From positions 1,674,001 through 1,738,000 of the forward strand of contig OW818689.1 in assembly GCA_942493325.1 (NCBI GenBank): a stretch of 64,000 nucleotides of DNA, in the 5' to 3' direction. This document shows positions 33,505 through 42,498 of this stretch, piece after piece; the first letter of the stretch is position 1; the number at the start of each line of letters is the position of its first letter. The notes beneath the pieces were generated by a model that was not told where the DNA came from, did not search any database, and worked only from the letters and a program-made list of their open reading frames with translations. A program made the translations under genes and the position numbers. The DNA comes from JAAFHB01 sp942493325 (GTDB lineage: Bacteria; Bacteroidota; Bacteroidia; Bacteroidales; Prolixibacteraceae).

Positions 33505-36426
33505 ATGAGAAAATTGCGGTTATCAGTTCTGGTTATTTCTCTGATGGCATTTATAACTACCATTCATTGTTACGGTCAGGATAATCTGCCGTCAAAAGTT
33601 GAATTTTTAAATGCCCCCGTGCTTTATAAGGAGGGTGGTAAATCATTTCAACAGGTAGTTGCAAGTTATCGTTCCGCTCAGGCCGGAAAAATCGTTTTTA
33701 CCAAAGAGGGGAAAGAACTGCTCAAAGCTGACCTTGTCAGGGGTAATAACAAGTTCCTGCTTCCATTTCAGGCAGTAACCCGGCCGGTGAAGATGACCAT
33801 AACCGCGAAAGTCGATGAAATGCCGGCAGAGAAATTCGCCGTCACACTGGTGCCACCAAAGAAATGGCAGATTTATTTTGTGCAGCATTCACATACCGAT
33901 ATCGGTTATACGCGTCCGCAATCGGAAATTCTTGCCGAGCATATGCGGTATATAGACTATGCACTCGACTATTGCGATCAGACCGATGAAATGCCTGATG
34001 ATGCCAAATTCCGCTGGACGTGTGAGTCTGCCTGGGTGACCAGGGAATATCTGCGGTCGCGCCCGTCCTCCCAGATTGAACGCTTTAAAAAGCGGATCTC
34101 TGAAGGGCGGATTGAAGTAACGGGAATGTATGCGAACATGGCCGAAATTTCGGATGAAAATGTTATGGTTGATTTCCTTCAGCCACTTAAGGAATTTGGG
34201 AAGATGGGTATTCCCGTGAAAACTGCCATGCAGAATGATGTGAACGGTATTGCATGGTGTATGCCCGATTATTTTAAAAACACGGGGGTTAAATACCTGG
34301 TTATGGGCATCAATATGACGCGATCTATTCTTCCGTTTGACAAACCGACCTGTTTTTGGTGGGAGGCTCCATCCGGGGAGCGGATGCTTGCCTTTCGCGC
34401 CGACCATTATATGACAGGTAACAATTTTGGGATTGAGAGCAAGGCAATTAAACCCGCCAACCTGCTTTGGCACCTTGCGGATCTCGACAACAGGAGCTAT
34501 CCCTTCGACCGGATTGGCATCCAGTATTCCGGTTATCGTACCGACAATGCTCCGCCATCAACAGCGGCGTGCGAACTGGTAAAGCAGTGGAATGCAAAAT
34601 ATGAATTTCCGAAACTAAGACTTGCCACTGGTGGCGAATTTATGGAATATGTTGAGACCAACTATGCCAGTAAACTGCCTGTTCACCGGAATGCATGGCT
34701 CGACTGGTGGACAGATGGATACGGCTCAACTTCGCGCGAAACGGCTGAAGTCAGAAAGACCCAGAACATGAAACAGGTGGATGAAGGGATGTTTGGGATG
34801 GTATCAATGCTGGGCGGTGAGCTAAGTCCTGCCCTGGAAGGGAATATGGATCATATCAGCGAAAATGCAATCTTCTTCGACGAACATACCTGCGGTGCTG
34901 ACGAAAGTATCAACCACCCTTTCTCCGAAAATTCCACACGGCAATGGCTTCAAAAAGGAGCTTATGCGTGGGAAGCATTGAAGAAAGTTACCTTGCTGAA
35001 TGAAGAGGCTTTGGCCCGCTTGCAGGCATTCATGAAAAAGGCTGATTTTCCGGTCATTTATGTGGTTAATTCCATGGGATGGAAACGGTCAGGCGCAGTT
35101 GAATTATTTATTGATAATGAAGTGATTCCGTTTGATAAGATTTGCATAATCACCGATTTGGCTACAGGTAAGGAAGTAACCGCGCAGCTTATGCACAAAC
35201 GCAGCGAAGGAGCCTACTGGGTTCTGGAAGTAAATGATGTTCCTGCGTTGGGTTTCAAAGCCTTGAAGATTGAGAGGACCGATGATCCTGTGGCGCAAGC
35301 TCAGATTAATGGTCAGGAAATACTAGAGAACAGGTTCTACAAATTAGTTATTGACAAAGCAACCGGTGCAATAAACAGTTTGTTTGACAAAGCTTTAAAC
35401 GTTGAACTGGTAGATACCCAAAATCCATGGAAACTAGGACAATTGATCCGTGAGACATTGCCTGACAGGAATAAGATGACCCCTTCGCAATCTTCGGTGT
35501 CGAATGTGAAAGTCGCATACGGTACCAACGGTCCGGTGTGGGAGAGTATTATAATAGCGGCTGATATGGATGGATTTGAAAAAGGGGTGGATAATTCTCC
35601 AAAAGGACTTGAATTGGAAATCAGGCTGTTTAAAAATGTAAAGAAAATTGATTTTCAATATAAAGCAGCGAAAGAAATCATTACTACTCCTGAAGCGCTT
35701 TACGTGTCCTTCCCGTTTTCATTACCCCAGTCGAGGATTGTTTTTGAAACTATTGGCGGAATTCTCTCACAGGGCCAGCAATTGCCCGGATCGTCGTCTG
35801 ACTGGAATGCTGCGCAGAACTTTGTATCTGTGCGGGGACCCAAAGGGCAGATCATCGTGGTGAGCAACGAAATACCTTTGTGGCATTTCAGCGATTTCAA
35901 TATGGGTAAATTCGAACGTTATCCCAAGGCCGGAAAGACCAGTCTCTATTCCTGGGTGATGAACAATTACTGGTTTACCAATTTCCGCGCGTTCCAGGAA
36001 GGGGGCTTCCATTGGGGTTACCAGGTAACATCCACCAGCGATACTACAAACACCTTTGCAACAAAATTTGCATGGGGAGAACGTAATAACTTTGCAACCC
36101 GTACATTCCCTGCCGGTAAAAATGAGTTTCAATCACCTATGCTTCAAACCGTAAATATCTCAGGTTCTCAAAATGCAATTCTCATTAACAGCCGGCCTTC
36201 GTTTACAAACAAGGGTGCTATCCTGCTGCATTTCAGGGAACTGGATGGCATTTCTGCATCGGTGAACCTGGAATCTCTGGTTGCGGGACGTCCGATTAAG
36301 CGAATAATGGAAGTCAACGCGATTGGAAAAGAATCGGGGAATGCCGTACAATCAATTCAATTTAAACCTTACGAAGTGAAATTTGTAGAGGTCACTTTCA
36401 CGGAAAACAAACTGACCGGAAATTGA
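33505..36426 (+). CDS. Secreted GH38-family alpha-mannosidase-like enzyme
   Basis: The 973-residue protein has a signal peptide (about 1-24), an N-terminal beta domain, then a GH38 zinc-dependent catalytic domain: HSHTDIGYTRPQ (His128, His130 region, Asp132), WTCESAWVTREYL, and MQNDVNG, where Asp245 stands at the nucleophile position. The FFDEHTCGADESINHP segment provides another conserved His pair. GH38 C-terminal beta domains fill the rest. The nucleophile context differs from the canonical DxFGH of the GH38 at 42499, so its exact bond specificity may differ. It stands alone between two copies of the 170-bp repeat, downstream of the Sus genes, and probably trims alpha-mannosides in the periplasm. 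Confidence 0.85.
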   Translation: MRKLRLSVLVISLMAFITTIHCYGQDNLPSKVEFLNAPVLYKEGGKSFQQVVASYRSAQAGKIVFTKEGKELLKADLVRGNNKFLLPFQAVTRPVKMTITAKVDEMPAEKFAVTLVPPKKWQIYFVQHSHTDIGYTRPQSEILAEHMRYIDYALDYCDQTDEMPDDAKFRWTCESAWVTREYLRSRPSSQIERFKKRISEGRIEVTGMYANMAEISDENVMVDFLQPLKEFGKMGIPVKTAMQNDVNGIAWCMPDYFKNTGVKYLVMGINMTRSILPFDKPTCFWWEAPSGERMLAFRADHYMTGNNFGIESKAIKPANLLWHLADLDNRSYPFDRIGIQYSGYRTDNAPPSTAACELVKQWNAKYEFPKLRLATGGEFMEYVETNYASKLPVHRNAWLDWWTDGYGSTSRETAEVRKTQNMKQVDEGMFGMVSMLGGELSPALEGNMDHISENAIFFDEHTCGADESINHPFSENSTRQWLQKGAYAWEALKKVTLLNEEALARLQAFMKKADFPVIYVVNSMGWKRSGAVELFIDNEVIPFDKICIITDLATGKEVTAQLMHKRSEGAYWVLEVNDVPALGFKALKIERTDDPVAQAQINGQEILENRFYKLVIDKATGAINSLFDKALNVELVDTQNPWKLGQLIRETLPDRNKMTPSQSSVSNVKVAYGTNGPVWESIIIAADMDGFEKGVDNSPKGLELEIRLFKNVKKIDFQYKAAKEIITTPEALYVSFPFSLPQSRIVFETIGGILSQGQQLPGSSSDWNAAQNFVSVRGPKGQIIVVSNEIPLWHFSDFNMGKFERYPKAGKTSLYSWVMNNYWFTNFRAFQEGGFHWGYQVTSTSDTTNTFATKFAWGERNNFATRTFPAGKNEFQSPMLQTVNISGSQNAILINSRPSFTNKGAILLHFRELDGISASVNLESLVAGRPIKRIMEVNAIGKESGNAVQSIQFKPYEVKFVEVTFTENKLTGN

Positions 36427-36437
36427 AAATTTATAAA

Positions 36438-36609
36438 TAATGTCGTTTAGTTAAAGTCTATGAGAATAAAAATTTGAACGCAAAGAACGCTGAGGAGGCG
36501 CAATGAACCGCAGAGGCAGATATTCCCGAATTTCTTTGCGGTTCTCCGCGTAAAACTTTGCGATCTCTGCGGTAAAATTTCAGCTGCTATTGCTAACTAA
36601 TCGACATTG
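36438..36609. repeat. 170-bp MITE-like element, copy B
   Basis: The same 170-bp unit as copies A and C (AATGTCGTTTAGTTA at the left; TAACTAATCGACATT at the right), filling nearly the whole space between the GH38 gene and the DUF5054 gene. Flanking 10-mers AATTTATAAA and AATCTTTAAT agree at only 7 of 10 places, so no clear target duplication remains. Confidence 0.75.
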
Positions 36610-36628
36610 AATCTTTAATTCGTTAACC

Positions 36629-38731
36629 ATGAATCGTCGTTTATTTATACAATCCGGCAGCCTGGGATCGTTGGGACTGATGGCTGCCCCTGCCCTGGCT
36701 TTTGGATCAGCTAATACTTCAACTGATGATCAGGCCATTACAAAGGTCCATCTGATTTTTAAAACACACCTTGACGTCGGCTTTACCGATCTGGCAGCAA
36801 ATGTGATTAAAACTTATATGGAGGATTTTATTCCGACCGCCTTAACGCTGGCTGAAGATCTTCGAAATAAAAATGTAAAAGATAGGTTTGTTTGGACAAC
36901 AGGTTCCTGGCTGATATATGAATTCCTTGAAAAAGCAGATCCTTCAATGCGAAAACGGATGGAAAAAGCAATTGAGAATGGAGATATGGTATGGCATGGA
37001 TTGCCTTTTACGCTTCATTCCGAATTGGCAGACCCTTCGTTGTACGATTTGGGATTTCAACTCTCCGCCCGATTGGATAAGCGGTTCAGTAAGAAAACTA
37101 TTTCTGCAAAGATGACCGATGTACCGGGACATACGCGTGGCATTGTACCTATACTGGCAAAAAACAACATCAAATTTTTGCACATCGGTGTTAACCCTGC
37201 AAGCATGCCACCCGATGTTCCGCCGCTTTTTGTATGGCGCGCCTTCGACGGCACATCGGTTACAGTTATGTATCAAAAGGATTATGGAAGTCAGATGGTG
37301 CTGCCTGATAATAAAACGGTTGTGGCTATCCAATTTACCAGCGACAATCATGGTCCGCAAAAACCGGAACAAATTGTTAAAATTTACGGCGATCTGCGCA
37401 AGCAATTCCCAAATGCAGAGATAGTTGCATCTACTTTAAATGCCATTGCCGACGATATTTCCGGCATGCGTCAGGCCTTGCCGGTAATTACTCAGGAACT
37501 GGGCGATACCTGGATACATGGCGTTGGGAGCGACCCGTTGAAAATTGCACAGCTTCGGGAAATGTCACGGTTACGGTCGAAATGGTTAAAGGATAAATCG
37601 ATCCAGTTTGGCGATAAAACCGACCTTGCATTTGGTCTCCCGCTGCTAATGATTGCAGAACATACCTGGGGGCTGGATGTAAAAACGTTTCTTAAGGACT
37701 GGGATATCTACTCGCCTGATGACTTTAAAGCTGCCCGGTCAAAACCGAATTTCAGGCTAATGGAACAATCCTGGAATGAGAAACGGCAATACATCAACGA
37801 TTCACTGGCCAGCCTGCCTGCCGACAAGGCTGCTGAAGCAAAGGAAAAACTTCAGGACCTTAAACCAGTTCTTCCGGAAAAAACTGGTTTTACGAAAATC
37901 AATACGTTTGAAAATAAAATTGATACAACCTTTTTTGAACTGAACATAGATAAGAAAACCGGCAGTATCATAAAACTCAAAGATAAAAAATCCGGATTTG
38001 ACTGGGCAAGTGAGCGCAATCCCTTGTGTTTGTTCTCTTACCAAACCTTCTCGGCTGCAGATTACGAGAGGTTCCTGGGTCAGTATCTGACGCAAAAATC
38101 ATCCTGGGCTTTAGGTGATTTTGGGAAAACCGGCCAGGAAACGGGCCATGCAATAAGCCGGAACTGGATGCCATCACTGAAGGAAGCCTTCATCAAAAAA
38201 GATCAAAACGGAATTAACCTGTTACTCGGTTTAACAGTTACGGACGAAAAAGGTGATTCAGTGGGTGGTTGTCCCCGCGATATTTCTGTGGGATTATTCT
38301 TTCCGAACGAACGAAACGAAATGGAAATCACGCTGCAATTATTTAATAAGCCTGCCTGGCGCCTACCGGAAGCTTCATGGTTTTCATTTATCCCTCCTGT
38401 TCAATATGGATCATGGATTATGAATAAAATGGGTGAAGAGGTTGAATTCATAGATGTCATTAAAAATGGAAACCGAAAAATGCATGCCATTCTTGATGGA
38501 GTCAGGTTCGAAGACAGTCCGGGTAAACTTTATATCGAATCGCCCGATGCACCATTAGTAGCTCCTGGTGAACGAAATCTTCTTAATTTTGATAATCAGT
38601 TGCCCGAGGTAAACCAGGGTGTTCACTTTTGTCTTCACAACAATGTTTGGGGAACCAATTTTGTGATGTGGTTCGAAGATGATATGAAATACCGTTTTAC
38701 ATTAAAGCCATCTGCATCGAAAGAAATGTAA
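36629..38731 (+). CDS. DUF5054 protein, GH38-like glycoside hydrolase (Tat signal)
   Basis: The 700-residue protein starts with a twin-arginine-type signal (NRRLFIQSGSLGSLGLMAA). The core resembles GH38: KTHLDVGFTDLA (His47, Asp49) for zinc, TTGSWLIYEFLE, and MTDVPGHTRG with Asp164 in the nucleophile position, then EHTWGLDVK with another conserved His. This pattern is DUF5054, a family related to GH38 whose activity is hardly known. The gene ends 14 bases before a GH92 mannosidase, so the two are cotranscribed. Alpha-mannosidase activity is likely but inferred. Tat export suggests that it folds, perhaps with zinc, before crossing the membrane. Confidence 0.85.
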   Translation: MNRRLFIQSGSLGSLGLMAAPALAFGSANTSTDDQAITKVHLIFKTHLDVGFTDLAANVIKTYMEDFIPTALTLAEDLRNKNVKDRFVWTTGSWLIYEFLEKADPSMRKRMEKAIENGDMVWHGLPFTLHSELADPSLYDLGFQLSARLDKRFSKKTISAKMTDVPGHTRGIVPILAKNNIKFLHIGVNPASMPPDVPPLFVWRAFDGTSVTVMYQKDYGSQMVLPDNKTVVAIQFTSDNHGPQKPEQIVKIYGDLRKQFPNAEIVASTLNAIADDISGMRQALPVITQELGDTWIHGVGSDPLKIAQLREMSRLRSKWLKDKSIQFGDKTDLAFGLPLLMIAEHTWGLDVKTFLKDWDIYSPDDFKAARSKPNFRLMEQSWNEKRQYINDSLASLPADKAAEAKEKLQDLKPVLPEKTGFTKINTFENKIDTTFFELNIDKKTGSIIKLKDKKSGFDWASERNPLCLFSYQTFSAADYERFLGQYLTQKSSWALGDFGKTGQETGHAISRNWMPSLKEAFIKKDQNGINLLLGLTVTDEKGDSVGGCPRDISVGLFFPNERNEMEITLQLFNKPAWRLPEASWFSFIPPVQYGSWIMNKMGEEVEFIDVIKNGNRKMHAILDGVRFEDSPGKLYIESPDAPLVAPGERNLLNFDNQLPEVNQGVHFCLHNNVWGTNFVMWFEDDMKYRFTLKPSASKEM

Positions 38732-38744
38732 TCTTCCTAAATTA

Positions 38745-40979
38745 ATGTATATGAAACAAGCCTTCCACTTACTTTTGATTTCATTAATAACTCTCTGTTC
38801 CTGTAACAGTAAGGATGTTTCAATGTATGTCGACCCTAATATCGGAGGCGTAGCCCCTTTACTGACCACTAAAACGCCCACTGTTCACCGGCCTCATAGT
38901 ATGGTTCGTGTCTTTCCGGTTACTAAACCCGGATTAAATGACCGTTACCTGAGCGATAAAATCTACGGACTGGCGGTGAATATGCCGGCTTACCGGATGG
39001 GTCATGTTACCGAATTGATGCCCACAAGCGGCAGGCTCATCATCAATAAGAACGAATATGCCTCCCGGTACGACCACGATCTCGAAGAGGTTCATCCGTG
39101 GTATCATAAGGTATGGCTCGAAGATTACAATATTGATGCCGACTGGACAACTACGGAACGGAGTGTGATCTACCGGTTTAATTATAATGACAATGATTCG
39201 TGCAACATTATTTTCCGCACCGGCCGTAAAGCTTCGCTAAAAATAACCGGCAACAATGTTATCCAGGGGTGGGAAGAATTTGAGAACACCCGTCAGTTCT
39301 TTTATGCCGAATTCAGCCGTCCTTTCGATCGTTCGGGCTCGTTTGAAGCAAATAAAGTAAAAGAGGGAACTGAAATTTCAGGAAATGGTGTCGGTATATA
39401 TGTCGGATTTCCTGCCGATACGAAACCTGTTGAAGTACGCATTGGAATATCGTACATCGACGAGACACAGGCTGCGGCAAATCTTCACACCGAAACGGGT
39501 GAGAAGAGTTTTGAGTCGGTTAAAAATGAAAGCCACCGGATATGGGCAGATGAACTTGGGAAAATAAAGGTAAACGGCGGAACTGACCGTGAAAAACGGA
39601 TATTCTACACGTCTCTTTACCGTTGTATGGAACGAATGGTAAATATTTCGGAAGACGGGCGATACTTCAGCGGCTATGACGGAAAAATTCACGATGACGG
39701 AGGCCGTCCTTTCTTTGTGGATGACTGGCTTTGGGATACCTATCGCAGCCTTCACCCCCTGATGCTAATTCTTAATTCCGCACAGCAAGCCGACATGGTT
39801 GAGTCGTATATCCGCATGTATGACCAAAGCGGCTGGATGCCTGGATTCCCGCAGTTTTATGGTGATTTTCCGGCAATGATCGGGTTTCATACCGCTTCCC
39901 TTGTTTGGGATACTTATCAAAAGGGGGCAACAAACTTTGATGTTGAAAAAGCGTACGAAGGCTTGAGGAAGAATGCAACGCAGGCGACTATGCTACCATG
40001 GAGAACGGGCCCCATGTGTTCACTGGATAGTTTCTATCTCAAAAACGGATGGTATCCTGCACTTCCCGAAGACAGTGCCGAATCAGTACCAATGGTTCAT
40101 GGATTTGAAAAGCGGCAGGCAGTGGCGCTGACCCTCGAGCATAGTTTCGATGACTGGTGCCTGGCCCAGCTGGCCAAAGCGCTTGGGAAGGAGGCCGATG
40201 CTGAATATTTTATGAAACGATCAAAGAACTACCGGAATGTGTTTAACCCGGCAACCGGATTTATGGCTCCCAAAATGGCTGATGGCAGGTGGATAGAACC
40301 ATTCGATCCCCAGTTGTCGGGAGGAATTGGCAGTCGCTCCTATTTTGCCGAAAACAACGCGTGGACCTGGAATTTCAGTGTTCAGCACGACATACCCGAT
40401 CTGATAAACCTTCTTGGGGGAAAAGACGCATTTGTAAAAAGGGTGGATGCCCTCTTTAACGAGCCGACACGTATCGCGAAATGGCAGTTTATGGGTCAGT
40501 TTCCAGATGCTACCGGATTGAACGGCATGTTTGTAACGGGAAACGAACCCTCGTTTCATATTCCTTACCTCTATAATTATGTGGGAGAACCCTGGAGAAC
40601 GCAACGGCGGATCCGCGAAATCATGGATATGTGGTTCGACGATCGTCCCTTGGGAATTCCGGGTGATGAAGATGGCGGAGGACTTTGCTCATGGTATGTT
40701 TTCTCGGCAATGGGTTTTTATCCCGTAACTCCCGGCAGCGGAGAATATGCAATTGGCACTCCATTTTTCAGTTCAGTAAAAATTCAGCTGCCCGATGGGA
40801 AAACATTCTCCATCGATGCCGACGATTGCTCGAAAAGAAACAAATACATCCGGTCAGCGGAACTAAACGGCAAAGAGTTAACCAGGCCTTTTATCAGTCA
40901 TGCCGATATTATGGCGGGAGGCAGACTTCACCTGGTTATGGTTGACCGTCCTGATAAATCCTGGGGGACACAGCCTTAA
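38745..40979 (+). CDS. GH92 exo-alpha-mannosidase (lipoprotein)
   Basis: GH92 enzymes are calcium-dependent inverting exo-alpha-mannosidases that strip alpha-1,2/1,3-mannose from N-glycans and yeast mannan. The 744-residue protein has a lipoprotein signal (LCSC, Cys18 or Cys20; an alternative start is the Met at 38751). Family signatures are YVDPNIGG, the DDWLWDTYRSLHPL segment, ENNAWTWNFSVQHD, GNEPSFHIPYLYNYVGEPW and IPGDEDGGGLCSWYVFSAMG, with the Asp residues of GDEDGG at the place of the catalytic base. The GH92 fold is complete. It follows DUF5054 by 14 bases. A repeat element separates it from the next gene. Confidence 0.95.
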   Translation: MYMKQAFHLLLISLITLCSCNSKDVSMYVDPNIGGVAPLLTTKTPTVHRPHSMVRVFPVTKPGLNDRYLSDKIYGLAVNMPAYRMGHVTELMPTSGRLIINKNEYASRYDHDLEEVHPWYHKVWLEDYNIDADWTTTERSVIYRFNYNDNDSCNIIFRTGRKASLKITGNNVIQGWEEFENTRQFFYAEFSRPFDRSGSFEANKVKEGTEISGNGVGIYVGFPADTKPVEVRIGISYIDETQAAANLHTETGEKSFESVKNESHRIWADELGKIKVNGGTDREKRIFYTSLYRCMERMVNISEDGRYFSGYDGKIHDDGGRPFFVDDWLWDTYRSLHPLMLILNSAQQADMVESYIRMYDQSGWMPGFPQFYGDFPAMIGFHTASLVWDTYQKGATNFDVEKAYEGLRKNATQATMLPWRTGPMCSLDSFYLKNGWYPALPEDSAESVPMVHGFEKRQAVALTLEHSFDDWCLAQLAKALGKEADAEYFMKRSKNYRNVFNPATGFMAPKMADGRWIEPFDPQLSGGIGSRSYFAENNAWTWNFSVQHDIPDLINLLGGKDAFVKRVDALFNEPTRIAKWQFMGQFPDATGLNGMFVTGNEPSFHIPYLYNYVGEPWRTQRRIREIMDMWFDDRPLGIPGDEDGGGLCSWYVFSAMGFYPVTPGSGEYAIGTPFFSSVKIQLPDGKTFSIDADDCSKRNKYIRSAELNGKELTRPFISHADIMAGGRLHLVMVDRPDKSWGTQP

Positions 40980-41009
40980 AACAATTGAAAGTAGATTAGA
41001 ATTAAGATC

Positions 41010-41181
41010 TAATGTCGTAAAGATAAAGTCTATGAGAATAAAAATTTAAACGCAAAGAACGCTGAGGAGGCGCAAAAAACCGCAGAGGCAGATATTCCCG
41101 AATTTCTTTGCGGTTCTCCGCGTAAAACTTTGCGATCTCTGCGGTAAAATTTCAACTGCAATTGCTAACTAAACGACATTG
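41010..41181. repeat. 170-bp MITE-like element, copy C
   Basis: This is the same unit as copies A and B, with AATGTCGTAAAGATA at the left and TAACTAAACGACATT at the right. It is flanked by AATTAAGATC (41000-41009) and AATCAAGATC (41182-41191), a 10-bp direct repeat with one mismatch. It separates GH92 from the UroD-family gene. Confidence 0.75.
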
Positions 41182-41225
41182 AATCAAGATCTGAGAAACA
41201 TCATAAAACTAACAAAAATACGATC

Positions 41226-42467
41226 ATGACATCACGGGAACGATTGCTTGCTGCCATCAATCACCGGGAATCCGACAGGGTTCCGATAGACCTTGGTTCA
41301 ACACCAAGTTCCGGTCTTTCTGTAGTCGCGTACCAGAACCTCATCAATTATCTTGGAAAGACACACCTGAAAACCCATGTCTATGATGTGATACAGGAAG
41401 TGGCTCAACCCGAAATGGAATTGCTGGATTATTTCGGTGTTGATGTCCTGGATATCGGAAGACATTTCAATACCAGTGATGATTACTGGCACGAACTGGA
41501 AGTGATTCCACGGCATAAGGCACTCTATCCAAAATGGTTTAACGCTGAGCGACTGGAGGATGGATCGAAAATTACACGGGCATCAGATGGAGAGATCATT
41601 GGCCGGATGCCCGAAGGTGCCACCTTCTTTGATCAGACAGTTTTTCCATATGCAGGTGGTTATCCTGAAAATTACACCAACCTTGCCCGGGACATGAAAC
41701 GGACTATCTGGGGCGGATTTGGATTCACTCCGTGGGATTGGGCCGATGAGAAAGATTTCTGGAAACTCTTGCGAACAAAAACCATTGATTTAAAACAGCA
41801 AACCGACAAGGCATTGTTGTTGGGTATTGGGTGCAACCTGTTTGAATGGGGAACTTTCATCCGAAGAATGGATAACTTCCTGATGGATTTACTGGCAGAA
41901 CCGGACAAAGTACATGCATTTCTCGATGCATTGATGGAAAGTCACATGACTACGCTGATAAAAACATGTGAAGCAGTTGGAGATGTGGTTGACATTATCA
42001 AGTTTGGCGATGATCTGGGAACCACAAACGGTCCGTTTATTTCGAATGAAATGTACACCGAATTCTTTAAACCCAGGCATAAGCAACTTTGCGACTATGT
42101 AAAAGCAAATTCGTCCATGCATACCATGCTGCACTGTTGTGGCGGCATTTATGAACTGATACCGGAACTGATTGAAGCAGGTTTCGAAATTCTGAACCCC
42201 GTCCAGATTAACGCAGTAAACATGGAACCCTGGCGCCTGAAAAACGAGTTCGGACGTGATATAACCTTCTGGGGAGGGGGATGCGATACCAAAAGTATTT
42301 TGAACCGGGCAACACCACAGCAGGTGAAAGATCATGTTAAACGAAACCTCGAAGTATTTACTGTCGGAGGAGGGTATGTTTTCAATACAGTGCATAACAT
42401 TATGCCTGATGTACCCCCTCAGAATATTGTGGCCATGTTTGAAGCGGTGAATGAATTTCAACACTAA
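41226..42467 (+). CDS. Uroporphyrinogen decarboxylase / MtaA-type methyltransferase family protein
   Basis: This 413-residue cytosolic TIM-barrel protein belongs to the UroD superfamily. It starts TSRERLLAAINHRESDRVPIDLG and contains the zinc-type motif HCCGGIYELIPELIEAG seen in MtaA/MtbA-like methyltransferases rather than true HemE, which it also differs from by length. It lacks an obvious corrinoid-protein partner in this window. It leads a tightly packed operon of mannoside catabolism (31 bases to the GH38, then DUF4432, MFS, isomerase and kinase). A role in handling a methylated sugar or a cofactor-linked step is possible but unproved; UroD-like proteins do recur in sugar-degradation loci of Bacteroidota. 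Confidence 0.85.
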   Translation: MTSRERLLAAINHRESDRVPIDLGSTPSSGLSVVAYQNLINYLGKTHLKTHVYDVIQEVAQPEMELLDYFGVDVLDIGRHFNTSDDYWHELEVIPRHKALYPKWFNAERLEDGSKITRASDGEIIGRMPEGATFFDQTVFPYAGGYPENYTNLARDMKRTIWGGFGFTPWDWADEKDFWKLLRTKTIDLKQQTDKALLLGIGCNLFEWGTFIRRMDNFLMDLLAEPDKVHAFLDALMESHMTTLIKTCEAVGDVVDIIKFGDDLGTTNGPFISNEMYTEFFKPRHKQLCDYVKANSSMHTMLHCCGGIYELIPELIEAGFEILNPVQINAVNMEPWRLKNEFGRDITFWGGGCDTKSILNRATPQQVKDHVKRNLEVFTVGGGYVFNTVHNIMPDVPPQNIVAMFEAVNEFQH

Positions 42468-42498
42468 TTATATAGAACTATCTTAAAAATAACTAATT

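Noticed and set aside
33889..34473. 194-codon open frame antisense to the first GH38 gene
   Set aside because: It runs opposite to a gene with clear catalytic motifs and shows no domain; it is a mirror of biased codon use. The same applies to antisense frames over rpe, the sulfatases and the UroD gene.
41226..42467. hemE (true uroporphyrinogen decarboxylase)
   Set aside because: Length, the HCCGG motif and operon context do not fit the haem enzyme; placed in the wider UroD/MtaA family instead.
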